NCBI GenBank assembly: GCA_910586735.1
Contig: CAJUJW010000028.1
Span: 1 to 32,234 of the forward strand
Direction of reading: 5' to 3'
DNA length: 32,234 bases
Source of the DNA: an uncultured Oscillibacter sp.
Lineage (GTDB): Bacteria; Bacillota; Clostridia; Oscillospirales; Oscillospiraceae
Shown here: piece after piece, positions 17,497 through 25,780 of the stretch
Numbering within the stretch: the first letter of the stretch is position 1
Layout of the letters: each line of letters starts with the position of its first letter
Made by a program: the position numbers and the translations under genes
The notes under the pieces: generated by a model
Told to the model about the DNA's origin: nothing
Seen by the model: only the letters and a program-made list of their open reading frames with translations
Databases searched by the model: none

Positions 17497-18657
17497 ATGG
17501 AAACCCAAAAGCTCTACTATCAGGACCCCTTCCTCCGGGAGTTCACCGCCGGGGTCCTCTCCTGCGAACCCGCCGGGGACGCCTGGAAGGTGGTCCTGGA
17601 CCGGACGGCCTTTTACCCCGAGGGGGGCGGCCAGCCCGCGGACCACGGCGTTTTGAAAACCCCTGCCGGGGAGGTCCCCGTCACCGACGTTCACGAGCGG
17701 GACGGCGTGGTGATCCACACCTGCGCCGCCCCGGTGGAGGCCGGGATGGCGGTCGCCGGAGTCCTGGACTGGGACCGGCGCTTTGACCACATGCAGCAGC
17801 ACTCGGGAGAGCACATCATCAGCGGCGTCCTCTGCCGCCTCTATCACTGCGACAACGTGGGCTTCCACCTGGGGGCGGAGACCGTCACCATCGACTACAA
17901 TGCGGATATCTCCTGGGAACAGGCCCTGGAGGCGGAACGCCTGGCCAACCAGGCCGTCTGGACGGACCGGGAGGTGGAAATCACCTACCCCGACCCCCAG
18001 GCGCTGGCGGCCCTGGAGTACCGAAGCAAGAAGGAGCTGGCGGGCCGGGTGCGCATTGTGGAGTTTCCGGAGGCAGACCGCTGCGCCTGCTGCGGCACCC
18101 ACGTTCTCCGGGCGGGGCAGGTGGGCCTTATTAAGGTCCTCTCCTGCCAGAAGTTCCGGGAGGGCGTCCGCTTGGAGATTCTCTGCGGGGCCAGGGCCCT
18201 GCGGTATCTCTCCGGCACCTATGACCAGGCCAGGGCCGCGGGCCAGCGCCTCAGCGTGAAGCCCCTGGAGGTTTACGGGGCGGTGGAGCGGCTGGAGGAG
18301 GAGCTCTCCGCCGCCAAGGCCCGGATTGCCGGCCTGGAGCAGACGGCCTTTGCCGCTATCGCCGCCGAACAGGCGGGGCGGGGGGACGTGGTGCTGTTCC
18401 AGTCCCCCATGCGGCCGGACAGCCTCCGCCGCCTGGCGGACGCCGTGGGGAAGTCCTGCGGGGGTCTGGCCGCCGTGTTCTCCGGGGAGGGGGAGAAGTG
18501 GAGCTACGCCCTGGTCCGGGCGGACGGGGCGGACATCTCCCCCCTGGTGAAGGAGCTGAATCAAACCCTCCGGGGCCGGGGCGGAGGCCGGAACGGCTTT
18601 GCCCAGGGCAGCGTGCCGGCGGGCCGGGAGGCCGTCGAGGAATTTTTCAAGAGGTGA
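17497..18657 (+). CDS. alaX: alanyl-tRNA editing protein, AlaX-L type
   Basis: A stand-alone editing factor that hydrolyses Ser (or Gly) mischarged on tRNA-Ala. The 386 residues contain the N-terminal part of the AlaX fold (F-Y-P-E-G-G-G-Q-P-A-D, near residue 42), the zinc site H-x-x-x-H at His102/His106 (Q-Q-H-S-G-E-H) and C-x-x-x-H at Cys198/His202 (C-C-G-T-H), and a C-terminal DHHA1-like tRNA-binding part ending G-G-G-R-N-G-F-A-Q-G-S. The last is what makes it the long AlaX-L form. It starts 18 bases after the degraded gene and is followed after 4 bases by the DUF6881 gene. Confidence 0.92.
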   Translation: METQKLYYQDPFLREFTAGVLSCEPAGDAWKVVLDRTAFYPEGGGQPADHGVLKTPAGEVPVTDVHERDGVVIHTCAAPVEAGMAVAGVLDWDRRFDHMQQHSGEHIISGVLCRLYHCDNVGFHLGAETVTIDYNADISWEQALEAERLANQAVWTDREVEITYPDPQALAALEYRSKKELAGRVRIVEFPEADRCACCGTHVLRAGQVGLIKVLSCQKFREGVRLEILCGARALRYLSGTYDQARAAGQRLSVKPLEVYGAVERLEEELSAAKARIAGLEQTAFAAIAAEQAGRGDVVLFQSPMRPDSLRRLADAVGKSCGGLAAVFSGEGEKWSYALVRADGADISPLVKELNQTLRGRGGGRNGFAQGSVPAGREAVEEFFKR

Positions 18658-18661
18658 GCGG

Positions 18662-18979
18662 ATGAAATACGTACTGGCCCAGTGGGACCACGACCTGGAC
18701 GACGAGCCCTGTCTGATCTACTCCGAGCTGGACGGCAGCCGCCGGGAGACCCGGCGGGTGGAGTTCTACCGGAACGGCATCACCTTCTCCTACGGGGCCG
18801 AGCGGGGAAACGAGGGGGCCCTGTCCCCGGACCCCTTCCCGGAGGACCTCCGGGACCTCCAGCCGCCGGAAGGGGAGGAGGGGGATTTTTCCGCCCGTGA
18901 GATTTCCCCGGCGCTGTTCTATGAGATCTGGAACCAGGCCCAGGAGCGGCCCGACGGGTTTATGGGCATGTTCTTCTGA
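18662..18979 (+). CDS. DUF6881-type small protein
   Basis: A 105-residue soluble acidic protein beginning M-K-Y-V-L-A-Q-W-D-H-D-L-D-D-E-P and continuing L-I-Y-S-E-L-D, then R-R-V-E-F-Y-R-N-G. This matches what I know of DUF6881, a family without known function often found beside immunity or polymorphic-toxin genes; no toxin gene is seen here. The start is 4 bases after the alaX stop. It overlaps the remains of a MazG-like gene at its 3' side. Confidence 0.75.
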   Translation: MKYVLAQWDHDLDDEPCLIYSELDGSRRETRRVEFYRNGITFSYGAERGNEGALSPDPFPEDLRDLQPPEGEEGDFSAREISPALFYEIWNQAQERPDGFMGMFF

Positions 18980-18981
18980 GG

Positions 18982-19190
18982 CGGGAGGGGGACAAGTACC
19001 GGGACCGGTGGGAGCCGGTTTCCCCGGAGACCGGGGGGAACAAGCTGCTGTGGATGATTGGGGAAATCGGGGAAGTGATTGACATCGTGAAAAAGCACGG
19101 CGGCCCCCGGGTCTCCGCGCCGACCCGGCCCTGAGAGAGGCGCTGGCGAATGGCCGGGCGGCGCTCCTCCGGGAGCGCGGAGGGCGAAGA
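18982..19190 (+). pseudogene. MazG-like nucleotide pyrophosphohydrolase remnant
   Basis: The frame from 18982 reads K-Y-R-D-R-W-E-P-V-S-P-E-T-G and then N-K-L-L-W-M-I-G-E-I-G-E-V-I-D-I-V-K-K, the E-x-x-E helix of MazG-like pyrophosphatases, then stops at 19134. In another frame from 19122 the expected next piece, D-P-A-L-R-E-A-L, appears and then trails off. The N-terminus has no start codon and the C-terminal helices are missing, so this is a gene broken by at least one frameshift and truncated at both ends. It abuts the repeats at 19185-19271 and the strand switch. Confidence 0.65.
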
Positions 19191-19226
19191 AGAGGGGCGG
19201 ACACACAGGTCCGCCCCTCTTCTTCG
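19185..19226. repeat. interspersed palindromic repeat, copy 2
   Basis: Perfect 18-base arms (19185-19202 and 19209-19226) around ACACAG. The core GGGCGGAC/GTCCGCCC matches copies 1 and 3. It sits between convergent transcription units and could act as a terminator for both, but its primary nature is a repeat. Confidence 0.8.
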
Positions 19227-19248
19227 TCTATTGATAGGACACCTTATA

Positions 19249-19271
19249 GGGGCGGACCTATGTGTCCGCCC
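19249..19271. repeat. interspersed palindromic repeat, copy 3
   Basis: GGGGCGGAC, CTATGT and GTCCGCCC in the opposite orientation to copy 2 and 22 bases away. On the plus strand it reads AGGGGCGGACCTATGTGTCC, like the minus strand of copies 1 and 2. Confidence 0.8.
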
Positions 19272-19284
19272 TTTTCCGTTGCCC

Positions 19285-21240
19285 TCACGCCCCCGGAGGC
19301 AGGTTCATCTCCTCCGTAATATACCGCTTCCCGTACACGGCGTCGTAGACCACCGCGTCCCGCAGCTCCAGCAGTTCCAGCGCTTCCGGGCTCAGGCCCG
19401 CCTCCTCGCGGGAGAAGCTAGCCCGGCCCTGGCCGTCCACGAAATACAGGTCCGTCTGGGTCAGACAGACCTCGCTTACCTTTTCCAGCAGTCCCCAGTA
19501 CCGGGAGACCGGCGTCCCCATCAGCTCCAGCAGCTGGGGGCCCAGGGCGGTGATGCTGCTGTCCCGCCGGGTGCCCGCCAGGCCGTCCAGCAGGGCCGGG
19601 TCGTTGGCCCAGATGAGGTAGTCCGTGGAGTACAGGTCGTTGATCTGCTCCGGGGTCCAGCTCTGGGTGTCATTCTCCGGGCACAGCCCTAAGAGGGTGT
19701 ACACCGTGTCCCCGCCGGGCATGAAGAGGTTGGGCCGGTGGTCCCCGAAGAAGACCACGATGGTGGGCTCGCCGCAGGTCCTCAAGTAGTCCGTCAGCTC
19801 TCCCAGGGCCTGGTCCGCCCTGGTGACGCCCTCCAGCATGACCCGGATAATGTCCCGCTGGGCCGGGGTGAAGTCCGGGGCCACCAGGGGAATCTGGCAC
19901 TGGTAGTTGAACTTCTCCGGCTCAAAGGGCTGGTGGTTCTCCATGGTGATGCCGAAGAGGAAAGCCCGCTTCCCGCTCTCGTTCACCGCCTTCATCCGCT
20001 CCAGCATGCCCTGGAAAAAGTACCCGTCCCGCATGTAGAACCCGCCGTAGGCCCCGCCGGGCCGGTCAATTCCCATTTGTTGAATATCGTCAGAAAAATA
20101 CAGTTTGTTGAAGCCCAGCAGGGGATAGGTCACGGTTCGATTATACAAAGTGTTATCATAGGCGTGTAACATTTCGGCGTTGTAATCACCGGAACGGGTG
20201 ATCTGTTCCGCCAGGGCGTCGAAGCGCTCATAGACCTCGCTGTCCTGAAAACAGATATTGGTCCCCGGAGGCAGGTCCAGGCTGTTGATCCCGTAGAGCA
20301 TGGACATCTCGATGTAGCCGGTGCCGTAGCCCAGGTAGTGGCTGTGGAAAGCGCCGCTGACGCTCTCGGCCTCCAGGGCGTGGAAATTCTCCAGGGGGTC
20401 CCCCTCGTACTGGAGGACCGGCAGGCGCTGGAGGTCGTAAAAGGACTCGGAGAGGATGAAGAGGACGTTGGGCTTTTCCTCCGGCTCCTCCCTGGGCTCC
20501 AGGAGCTGGTCGATCCGCGCCAGCACCTCCAGCATGTAGTCCTGGTCGTAGCCCTCCGGCGGCGTCTTGGGCTGGGGGAAAGCGTCCCGCCAGAGGCTGA
20601 GGGTCAGGCCGTGGAGGCTGTGATTCTCCGCCGGGTCCATGCGGGTGTAGAAGTCCACCCCCAGCCAGCCCCCCACGGTCCGTGTCCCCGTCCCGGTGAG
20701 GAGTACCCCCGCCAGAGTCAGGGAGAGCAGGCCGGTCCGCCCCCGGCCGGCCCCCTCCAGGGCGGTGAGCCGACCGGTGAGGAGGAGGACCAGCACGCAG
20801 AACCCCAGGGCCGCCGCCGCCAGATAGAAGTCTTCCGGCGGCGTCAGGTCCCCCGCCAGGCCCGCCACGTTTCCCGCCGCCCCGGCCAGGCCGAAGTCCG
20901 ACAGCTCCAGCGGGGTGCCGTTGATGGCGTTTTTGAAGTAGTCCACCAGGGCCAGAATCAGCCCCACGGCCCCCACGGGCAGCGCGGCCAGCCAAAGCCG
21001 CCCCGTCAGCGCCCCCAGGACCGCCACGGGCACGGCCCAGAGGAGCGCGGTCATGGCCAGATGGCCGGGGTAGTCCGCCGCCCACTCCAGCACGCCGGGC
21101 AGGGTGCCGATGGAAATCCACTGCATGGCGGCGGTGATAGCCAGCCCCATGGAGAGGGAGGCGGAGAAGAAGAGGCAGAGCCGGAGCCAGGGGGGCCCCA
21201 GGGGCCTTTTTTTCTTGTTAGTGAGAGTCAGTTTTTTCAT
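19285..21240 (-). CDS. LTA-synthase-like sulfatase-family membrane protein
   Basis: This 651-residue protein has five predicted membrane segments (about 18-40, 59-79, 81-101, 137-155 and 169-186) and a large outer alkaline-phosphatase-superfamily domain. Catalytic-site marks are F-I-L-S-E-S-F-Y, the likely nucleophile Thr307 in G-Y-G-T-G-Y-I-E-M-S-M, and F-F-G-D-H-R-P-N for metal binding. LtaS enzymes polymerise glycerol phosphate from phosphatidylglycerol onto a glycolipid; relatives decorate other polymers, so the exact substrate is open. The ATG at 21240 follows the glyS terminator with no recognisable ribosome site, so the start or its mode of initiation deserves care. Confidence 0.88.
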   Translation of the reverse strand: MKKLTLTNKKKRPLGPPWLRLCLFFSASLSMGLAITAAMQWISIGTLPGVLEWAADYPGHLAMTALLWAVPVAVLGALTGRLWLAALPVGAVGLILALVDYFKNAINGTPLELSDFGLAGAAGNVAGLAGDLTPPEDFYLAAAALGFCVLVLLLTGRLTALEGAGRGRTGLLSLTLAGVLLTGTGTRTVGGWLGVDFYTRMDPAENHSLHGLTLSLWRDAFPQPKTPPEGYDQDYMLEVLARIDQLLEPREEPEEKPNVLFILSESFYDLQRLPVLQYEGDPLENFHALEAESVSGAFHSHYLGYGTGYIEMSMLYGINSLDLPPGTNICFQDSEVYERFDALAEQITRSGDYNAEMLHAYDNTLYNRTVTYPLLGFNKLYFSDDIQQMGIDRPGGAYGGFYMRDGYFFQGMLERMKAVNESGKRAFLFGITMENHQPFEPEKFNYQCQIPLVAPDFTPAQRDIIRVMLEGVTRADQALGELTDYLRTCGEPTIVVFFGDHRPNLFMPGGDTVYTLLGLCPENDTQSWTPEQINDLYSTDYLIWANDPALLDGLAGTRRDSSITALGPQLLELMGTPVSRYWGLLEKVSEVCLTQTDLYFVDGQGRASFSREEAGLSPEALELLELRDAVVYDAVYGKRYITEEMNLPPGA

Positions 21241-21254
21241 GCCAAAAATATCCA

Positions 21255-21280
21255 GGGGCCGTGGGGATCCCCACGGCCCC
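21255..21280 (-). terminator. glyS terminator, a perfect 26-base palindrome
   Basis: The sequence at 21255-21280 is fully self-complementary, with 12-base GC-rich arms and GGATCC at its centre. On the minus strand it is followed by TGGATATTTTTGG. It ends the glyS transcript 10 bases after the stop codon. Confidence 0.85.
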
Positions 21281-21290
21281 GCAGGTTCAA

Positions 21291-22706
21291 TTAATACGCC
21301 AGCTTCTCGGTGAGGTAGCTCTTCAGCTGGTCAATAGGAATGCGGACCTGGGCCATGGAGTCCCGCTCCCGGACAGTGACGCAGTTGTCTCCCGCTTTTT
21401 CCGCGTCGCCCACGGTGTCGAAGTCCACGGTGACGCAGTAGGGGGTGCCGATCTCGTCCTCCCGGCGGTAGCGCTTGCCGATGGAGCCGGTCTCGTCGAA
21501 GTCCACCATCCAGTCCTTGCTGAGTTCCTGCTGAATCTCCTGGGCCTTGGCGCTGAGCTTTTTGCTCAGGGGCAGCACCGCCACCTTGAAGGGAGCGATG
21601 GCCGGGTGGAAGCGCATGACGGTGCGCACGTCGTTTTTCGTCTCGTCCACCACTTCCTCGTCGTAGGCTTCCACGAGGAGGGCCAGGGTCATGCGGTCCG
21701 CGCCCAGAGAGGGCTCGATGACGTAGGGCACGTAATGCTCGTTCTTCTCCTGGTCGAAGTAGGTGAGGTCCTGGCCGGAGAATTTCTGGTGCTGGCTCAG
21801 GTCGTAGTCCGTCCGGTCCGCCACGCCCCAGAGCTCGCCCCAGCCGAAGGGGAAGAGGTACTCGAAGTCGGTGGTCGCCTTGGAGTAGAAGGCCAGCTCC
21901 TCAGGCTCGTGGTCCCGGAGACGGAGGTTCTCCTCCTTGATGTGCAGGCCGATGAGCCAGTCGTGGCAGTAGGTGCGCCAATACTGGAACCACTCCAGGT
22001 CGGTGTCGGGCTTGCAGAAGAACTCCAGCTCCATCTGCTCAAACTCCCGGATGCGGAAGATGAAGTTGCCCGGCGTGATTTCGTTGCGGAAGCTCTTGCC
22101 CACCTGGCACACGCCGAAGGGGAGTTTCCGCCGGGTGGTCCGCTGAATGGCGGGGAAGTTGACGAAGATGCCCTGGGCGGTCTCGGGCCGGAGGTAGACC
22201 TCGTTGGCGGAGTCCTCGGTGACGCCCTGGTGAGTCTTGAACATCAGGTTGAAGCGGCGGATGTCGGTGAAGTCGTGCTTGCCGCAGCCGGGGCAGGGGA
22301 CCTGCTTCTCCCGGATGAAGGCCACCAGGTCCTCCTGGGTCATGGCCTCCACGTTGACATCCAAGTTGTTCTCCTGGACGTAGCCCTCCACCAGCTTGTC
22401 GGCCCGGTGGCGCATTTTGCAGGCCTTGCAGTCAATGAGGGGGTCGTTGAAGGTGGACACGTGGCCGGAGGCCACCCACACCTGGGGGTTCATGAGGATG
22501 GCGGCGTCGAGACCCACGTTGTAGGGGTTCTCCTGGACGAACTTTTTCCACCAGGCCCGCTTGACGTTGTTTTTCAGCTCCACGCCCAGGGGGCCGTAGT
22601 CCCAGCTGTTGGCCAGGCCGCCGTAGATCTCGCTGCCGGGGAAGACGAAGCCCCGGCCCTTGCAGAGGGCGACGATTTTTTCCATGGTCTTCTGCTTGTT
22701 GTCCAT
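21291..22706 (-). CDS. glyS: glycyl-tRNA synthetase, single-chain alpha2 type
   Basis: It charges tRNA-Gly; essential. The 471 residues are of the eukaryote-like homodimeric class II type (also called GlyQS), not the alpha-beta type. Marks: G-S-E-I-Y-G-G-L-A-N-S-W-D-Y-G-P-L-G near residue 24, a zinc-type pair C-K-A-C and C-P-G-C, motif 2 F-R-N-E-I-T-P near 215, and the anticodon-binding domain at the C-terminus. The gene is preceded by a T-box leader and its own promoter and closed by a strong terminator, so it is one transcription unit that responds to uncharged tRNA-Gly. Confidence 0.97.
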   Translation of the reverse strand: MDNKQKTMEKIVALCKGRGFVFPGSEIYGGLANSWDYGPLGVELKNNVKRAWWKKFVQENPYNVGLDAAILMNPQVWVASGHVSTFNDPLIDCKACKMRHRADKLVEGYVQENNLDVNVEAMTQEDLVAFIREKQVPCPGCGKHDFTDIRRFNLMFKTHQGVTEDSANEVYLRPETAQGIFVNFPAIQRTTRRKLPFGVCQVGKSFRNEITPGNFIFRIREFEQMELEFFCKPDTDLEWFQYWRTYCHDWLIGLHIKEENLRLRDHEPEELAFYSKATTDFEYLFPFGWGELWGVADRTDYDLSQHQKFSGQDLTYFDQEKNEHYVPYVIEPSLGADRMTLALLVEAYDEEVVDETKNDVRTVMRFHPAIAPFKVAVLPLSKKLSAKAQEIQQELSKDWMVDFDETGSIGKRYRREDEIGTPYCVTVDFDTVGDAEKAGDNCVTVRERDSMAQVRIPIDQLKSYLTEKLAY

Positions 22707-22734
22707 AGTGCGATCTCTCCTTCAAAAATAAAAT

Positions 22735-22963
22735 GCCCCGAGCCGAAGCTCAGGGCGAACTTACACGGTCCGCGGTTCCACCTGAATTTCCCCCGTCTCC
22801 GGGGGACGCTCTGCCCGGTAACGGCGGGGGTCCGGCGGGGCATTGCCTCCCCGCGGCGCGGAAAGGGGCGCCAAGCAATCTCCCTCCCGGGAGGGCTCGC
22901 ACCAAAACGCCCTCTCTCTTCGCCGGGATGGGGGAGGCTCCTCCCCTTTGTGGCCTTTGAACT
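22735..22963 (-). ncRNA. T-box leader of glyS
   Basis: The minus-strand leader carries the T-box sequence AGGTGGAACCGCGG (22783-22770), which pairs with the tRNA acceptor end. It is followed by an intrinsic terminator, GCCCTGAGC-TTCG-GCTCGGGGC (22756-22735), and a T-rich tail. Upstream lies AGAGAG followed by a GC-rich hairpin with GGTG in its loop, as at the tip of Stem I. I could not place the specifier codon with certainty. Uncharged tRNA is expected to stabilise the antiterminator and allow glyS transcription. Confidence 0.92.
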
Positions 22964-22969
22964 TTCGTC

Positions 22970-22998
22970 ACTGTATCATGTTTTGGGGGAGTTGTCAA
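22970..22998 (-). promoter_or_regulatory. glyS promoter
   Basis: TTGACA (22998-22993), a 17-base spacer containing TCCCCCAAAA, and TACAGT (22975-22970). The promoter overlaps the last codons of the DUF1275 gene. Confidence 0.85.
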
Positions 22999-23650
22999 GG
23001 GCCCTCTCTTTTTCTTTTTGAGGAAGCTGGAACCACGCCGGCGGCACCAGCAGCGGCAGGCACCCATAGATGCCTGAAATTCCCCACCGCCTCACGCACC
23101 ACCAGCCCCAGGCGGCCCCCAGGTGGAAGCACACCAAGGTCCCGCCGTAAAACCGCAGCTTCCGCAATTGCTCCGCCTCCCGGCCGAAGAGGTACTCCGC
23201 CGCCCCCTCGGTGAACTGCCGCAGGTTGTTGGTGGAGAAAATCGTGGCGCAGCTGTACCCCGCCGCCTGGGTGTAGGCCACCCACTGGACCGCCGTGGCG
23301 AAGAGCATGGGGTACAGGGCCAGAATGGGGTCCGTCTCCTCCGGGATGAGGGCCAGGACCAGGCAGGCCGCCAGGTCGATGGCGATGGAGGTCCAGCGGA
23401 GCCGGTCCATGCGGCCGGTCCGCCGGAACAGCACCGCCAGGACGATGCCGGCGATGTAACACACAATCCCCCCCAGCCGGACCAGGGCGGAACCCCAGCT
23501 CCCGTCCAGCCCGGCCACCACCAGATAGAGGAGGTTGGAGGTCTCGGAGGAGCCGAAGGTCCCGCCCCGGGTCAGCAGGGCGTAAACCCCGAAGAAGCCG
23601 CCCACCGCCGCCATGGCGTGGTGGACCCGGGTCTCCTGACGGGGGGTCAT
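22976..23650 (-). CDS. DUF1275 (YoaK-like) membrane protein
   Basis: A 224-residue membrane protein with about six hydrophobic segments. The start (H-H-A-M-A-A-V-G-G-F-F-G-V-Y-A-L-L, then T-R-G-G-T-F, T-S-N-L-L-Y-L) fits the DUF1275/YoaK family, whose biochemical role is unknown. The ATG at 23650 follows the aspS stop without a gap (TAA-ATG), and GGAGGAG lies inside the end of aspS, so it is the last gene of the hisS-aspS unit. Its 3' end overlaps the glyS promoter. Confidence 0.82.
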   Translation of the reverse strand: MTPRQETRVHHAMAAVGGFFGVYALLTRGGTFGSSETSNLLYLVVAGLDGSWGSALVRLGGIVCYIAGIVLAVLFRRTGRMDRLRWTSIAIDLAACLVLALIPEETDPILALYPMLFATAVQWVAYTQAAGYSCATIFSTNNLRQFTEGAAEYLFGREAEQLRKLRFYGGTLVCFHLGAAWGWWCVRRWGISGIYGCLPLLVPPAWFQLPQKEKERALDNSPKT

Positions 23651-25453
23651 TTACTCCTCCGGTTTCACCAGGGCGATGTGCAGCTCGTCCAGCTGCTTTT
23701 GAGTCACCTCGCTGGGGGCGCTCATCATTACGTCCATGGCGTTTTTGTTCATGGGGAAGGGGATGATCTCCCGAATGGAGTCCTCGCCCGCCAGCAGCAT
23801 GACCATCCGGTCCACGCCGGGGGCGATGCCCGCGTGTGGGGGCGCACCGTAGGTGAAGGCATTGTACATGGCGGGAAATTTGGCCTTTACATCCTCCTCG
23901 CCCAGCCGCACCAGCTCAAAGGCCTTCACCATGATCTCCGGGTCATGGTTCCGCACCGCGCCGGAGCTCAGTTCCACGCCGTTGCACACCAGGTCGTACT
24001 GGTCTGCCCGAATGTCCAGGGGGTCCAGCTTGCCCTGCTCCGCCAGCAGCAGGGGTTCCAGTCCGCCATTGGGCATGGAGAACGGATTGTGGCAGAACTC
24101 CAGCTCCCCGGATTCTTCGCCGATCTCGTACATGGGGAAATCCACAATCCAGCAGAAGGCGTACTGTTCACGGTCCATGTGTCCCGGCACCGCCGCCCCC
24201 AGGGTCTTTACCAGCACGCCCGCGGTCTTCCAGGCGGCGGTCTGCTTCCCGGCGGCCAGGGCCACGAAGTCGTTGGGCTTCAGGTTCAGGGCGGAGATCA
24301 CTTCATCCCTGATGGGCTGGACGAACTTGGCGATGCCGCCCACGATCTCGCCGTTTTCGTCCAGGCGGAACCAGTAGGGCTTTCCGCCGGAGACCACTTC
24401 CACCTCCGCCAGGGTCTTGTCAATGAACTTCCGAGTCTCGTGGAAATCGCTGACCACCACGGCCTTGATGGTAAGAACGCCCTCGGAGGCCTGCCGTTCC
24501 CTGGTGTCGAAGGGCCCGAAGCCGCAGTCATAGAGGGCGGCGGGAGCGTCCTTCACCCGCAGGTCAATGCGCAGATCCGGCTTGTCGGTGCCGAAGTTCT
24601 CCATGGCATCCAGATAGGTAATGCGCTGGAAGGGAGCGGAGCTGGCCCGGTTATACGTTCCGTACCTGGCAAAGATGGGGGGCAGCACGTCTTCGATAAC
24701 GGCGAATACGTCCTCCTCGGAGGCGAAGGCCATTTCCATATCCAGCTGGTAGAACTCGCCAGGGGAGCGGTCCGCCCGGGCGTCCTCGTCCCGGAAGCAG
24801 GGGGCGATCTGGAAATAGCGGTCAAAGCCGGAGGTCATCAGCAGCTGCTTGAACTGCTGAGGGGCCTGGGGCAGGGCGTAGAACTTGCCGGGGTGATTCC
24901 GGGCGGGCACCAGATAGTCCCGGGCCCCTTCGGGGGAGGAGGCGGTGAGAATGGGGGTGGTGATTTCCAGGAAGCCGTGGTCCGTCATGGCCTTGCGCAG
25001 GGCGGAGACCACCTGGCAGCGGAGGACGATGTTCTCCTTTACCGCCGGGTTCCGCAGGTCCAGGTAACGGTATTTCAGCCGCTGGCTCTCGTCGGCCTCC
25101 CGGCTGCGGTTCACCTGGAAGGGCAGCTCATTGTGGCGGCAGCGGCCCAGGACCTCCACCTTCTCCGGGACCACCTCGATGTCGCCGGTGGGGAGCTTGG
25201 GGTTCTTGCTGGCCCGTTCCCGGACGGCGCCCTCCACGGAGATGGTGGACTCCTTGTTGATGGCCTTGAACTGGGCCACCATCTCCGGGGTTTCGGCCAC
25301 AATCTGGGTGGTGCCGTAGAAGTCCCGGAGGACGACGAAGGCCAGCTCGGAGCCCACCTCCCGGATGTTCTCCATCCAGCCGGAGAGCTTGACGGCCTTC
25401 CCCGCGTCGGCAGCGCGAAGCTCGCCGCAGGTGTGGGTGCGGTTCTGTGTCAT
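23651..25453 (-). CDS. aspS: aspartyl-tRNA synthetase
   Basis: It charges tRNA-Asp; essential. The 600 residues have the bacterial plan: an OB-fold anticodon domain (G-W-M-E-N-I-R-E-V-G-S near 25), class II motif 2 (F-R-D-E-D-A-R-A-D-R-S-P-G-E-F-Y), the bacterial insertion domain and motif 3 (G-I-A-P-G-V-D-R-M-V-M-L-L-A). Many AspRS have R-Q-P-E-F in motif 2 where this has R-S-P-G-E-F. Whether it also charges tRNA-Asn cannot be told. AAAGGAAG precedes the ATG. It stands downstream of hisS and a broken small gene, so the Asp-type T-box upstream of hisS probably governs it too. Confidence 0.97.
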   Translation of the reverse strand: MTQNRTHTCGELRAADAGKAVKLSGWMENIREVGSELAFVVLRDFYGTTQIVAETPEMVAQFKAINKESTISVEGAVRERASKNPKLPTGDIEVVPEKVEVLGRCRHNELPFQVNRSREADESQRLKYRYLDLRNPAVKENIVLRCQVVSALRKAMTDHGFLEITTPILTASSPEGARDYLVPARNHPGKFYALPQAPQQFKQLLMTSGFDRYFQIAPCFRDEDARADRSPGEFYQLDMEMAFASEEDVFAVIEDVLPPIFARYGTYNRASSAPFQRITYLDAMENFGTDKPDLRIDLRVKDAPAALYDCGFGPFDTRERQASEGVLTIKAVVVSDFHETRKFIDKTLAEVEVVSGGKPYWFRLDENGEIVGGIAKFVQPIRDEVISALNLKPNDFVALAAGKQTAAWKTAGVLVKTLGAAVPGHMDREQYAFCWIVDFPMYEIGEESGELEFCHNPFSMPNGGLEPLLLAEQGKLDPLDIRADQYDLVCNGVELSSGAVRNHDPEIMVKAFELVRLGEEDVKAKFPAMYNAFTYGAPPHAGIAPGVDRMVMLLAGEDSIREIIPFPMNKNAMDVMMSAPSEVTQKQLDELHIALVKPEE

Positions 25454-25526
25454 TGTTGTTACTTCCTTTCCCGTTTAACGGTGAATTTAAAAATACAAAG
25501 AGGAATTAATAATAAGTTTATTACAA
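25454..25526. other. AT-rich spacer upstream of aspS
   Basis: About 70 bases, far richer in A+T than the surroundings, between the broken small gene and aspS. It contains the short inverted repeat ATTAC-5-GTAAT (25520-25534). No convincing -35/-10 pair was found, though an internal aspS promoter is possible. Confidence 0.4.
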
Positions 25527-25776
25527 TCAGTAATCTATCTGCCGGGACAGCTCCCAGAGGTAAGCCCCCAGTTCCCGGCGGCCAGGGTCAGATTGCCGTG
25601 GAGCACGGCGGGGAAATTGGACTGGGGGCAGACGGAAATCATCAGGCAGCCCGGCGTCTTGCCGCCCATCAGGCCGTAAACGTCCAGGGGCCGGGCGTAC
25701 CAGAGGGCCCAGAGAGCCAGCAGGACCAGGAGGCCCCGGACACCCCCTTTTTGTGCTTCTCCCAAAATGCCTTCAT
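25527..25776 (-). pseudogene. broken small membrane-anchored protein gene between hisS and aspS
   Basis: ATG 25776 opens M-K-A-F-W-E-K-H-K-K-G. The frame then shifts at a G5 run and continues as V-R-G-L-L-V-L-L-A-L-W-A-L-W-Y-A-R-P-L-D, a membrane anchor, followed by V-Y-G-L-M-G-G-K. A second shift near 25580 restores E-L-G-A-Y-L-W-E-L-S-R-Q-I-D-Y-stop (25529-25527). Each single frame makes poor sense alone, while the three joined pieces resemble a signal-anchored protein family of Oscillospiraceae with a shortened outer part. I cannot assign a function. The gene starts 4 bases after hisS. Confidence 0.55.
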
Positions 25777-25780
25777 GGCC

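Noticed and set aside
25520..25535. Near-identical 14-mers TACAATCAGTAATC (25522) and TACAATCTGTAATC (31153) as a shared element
   Set aside because: Both overlap gene ends encoding D-Y-stop in AT-rich context; the match is short and may be chance.
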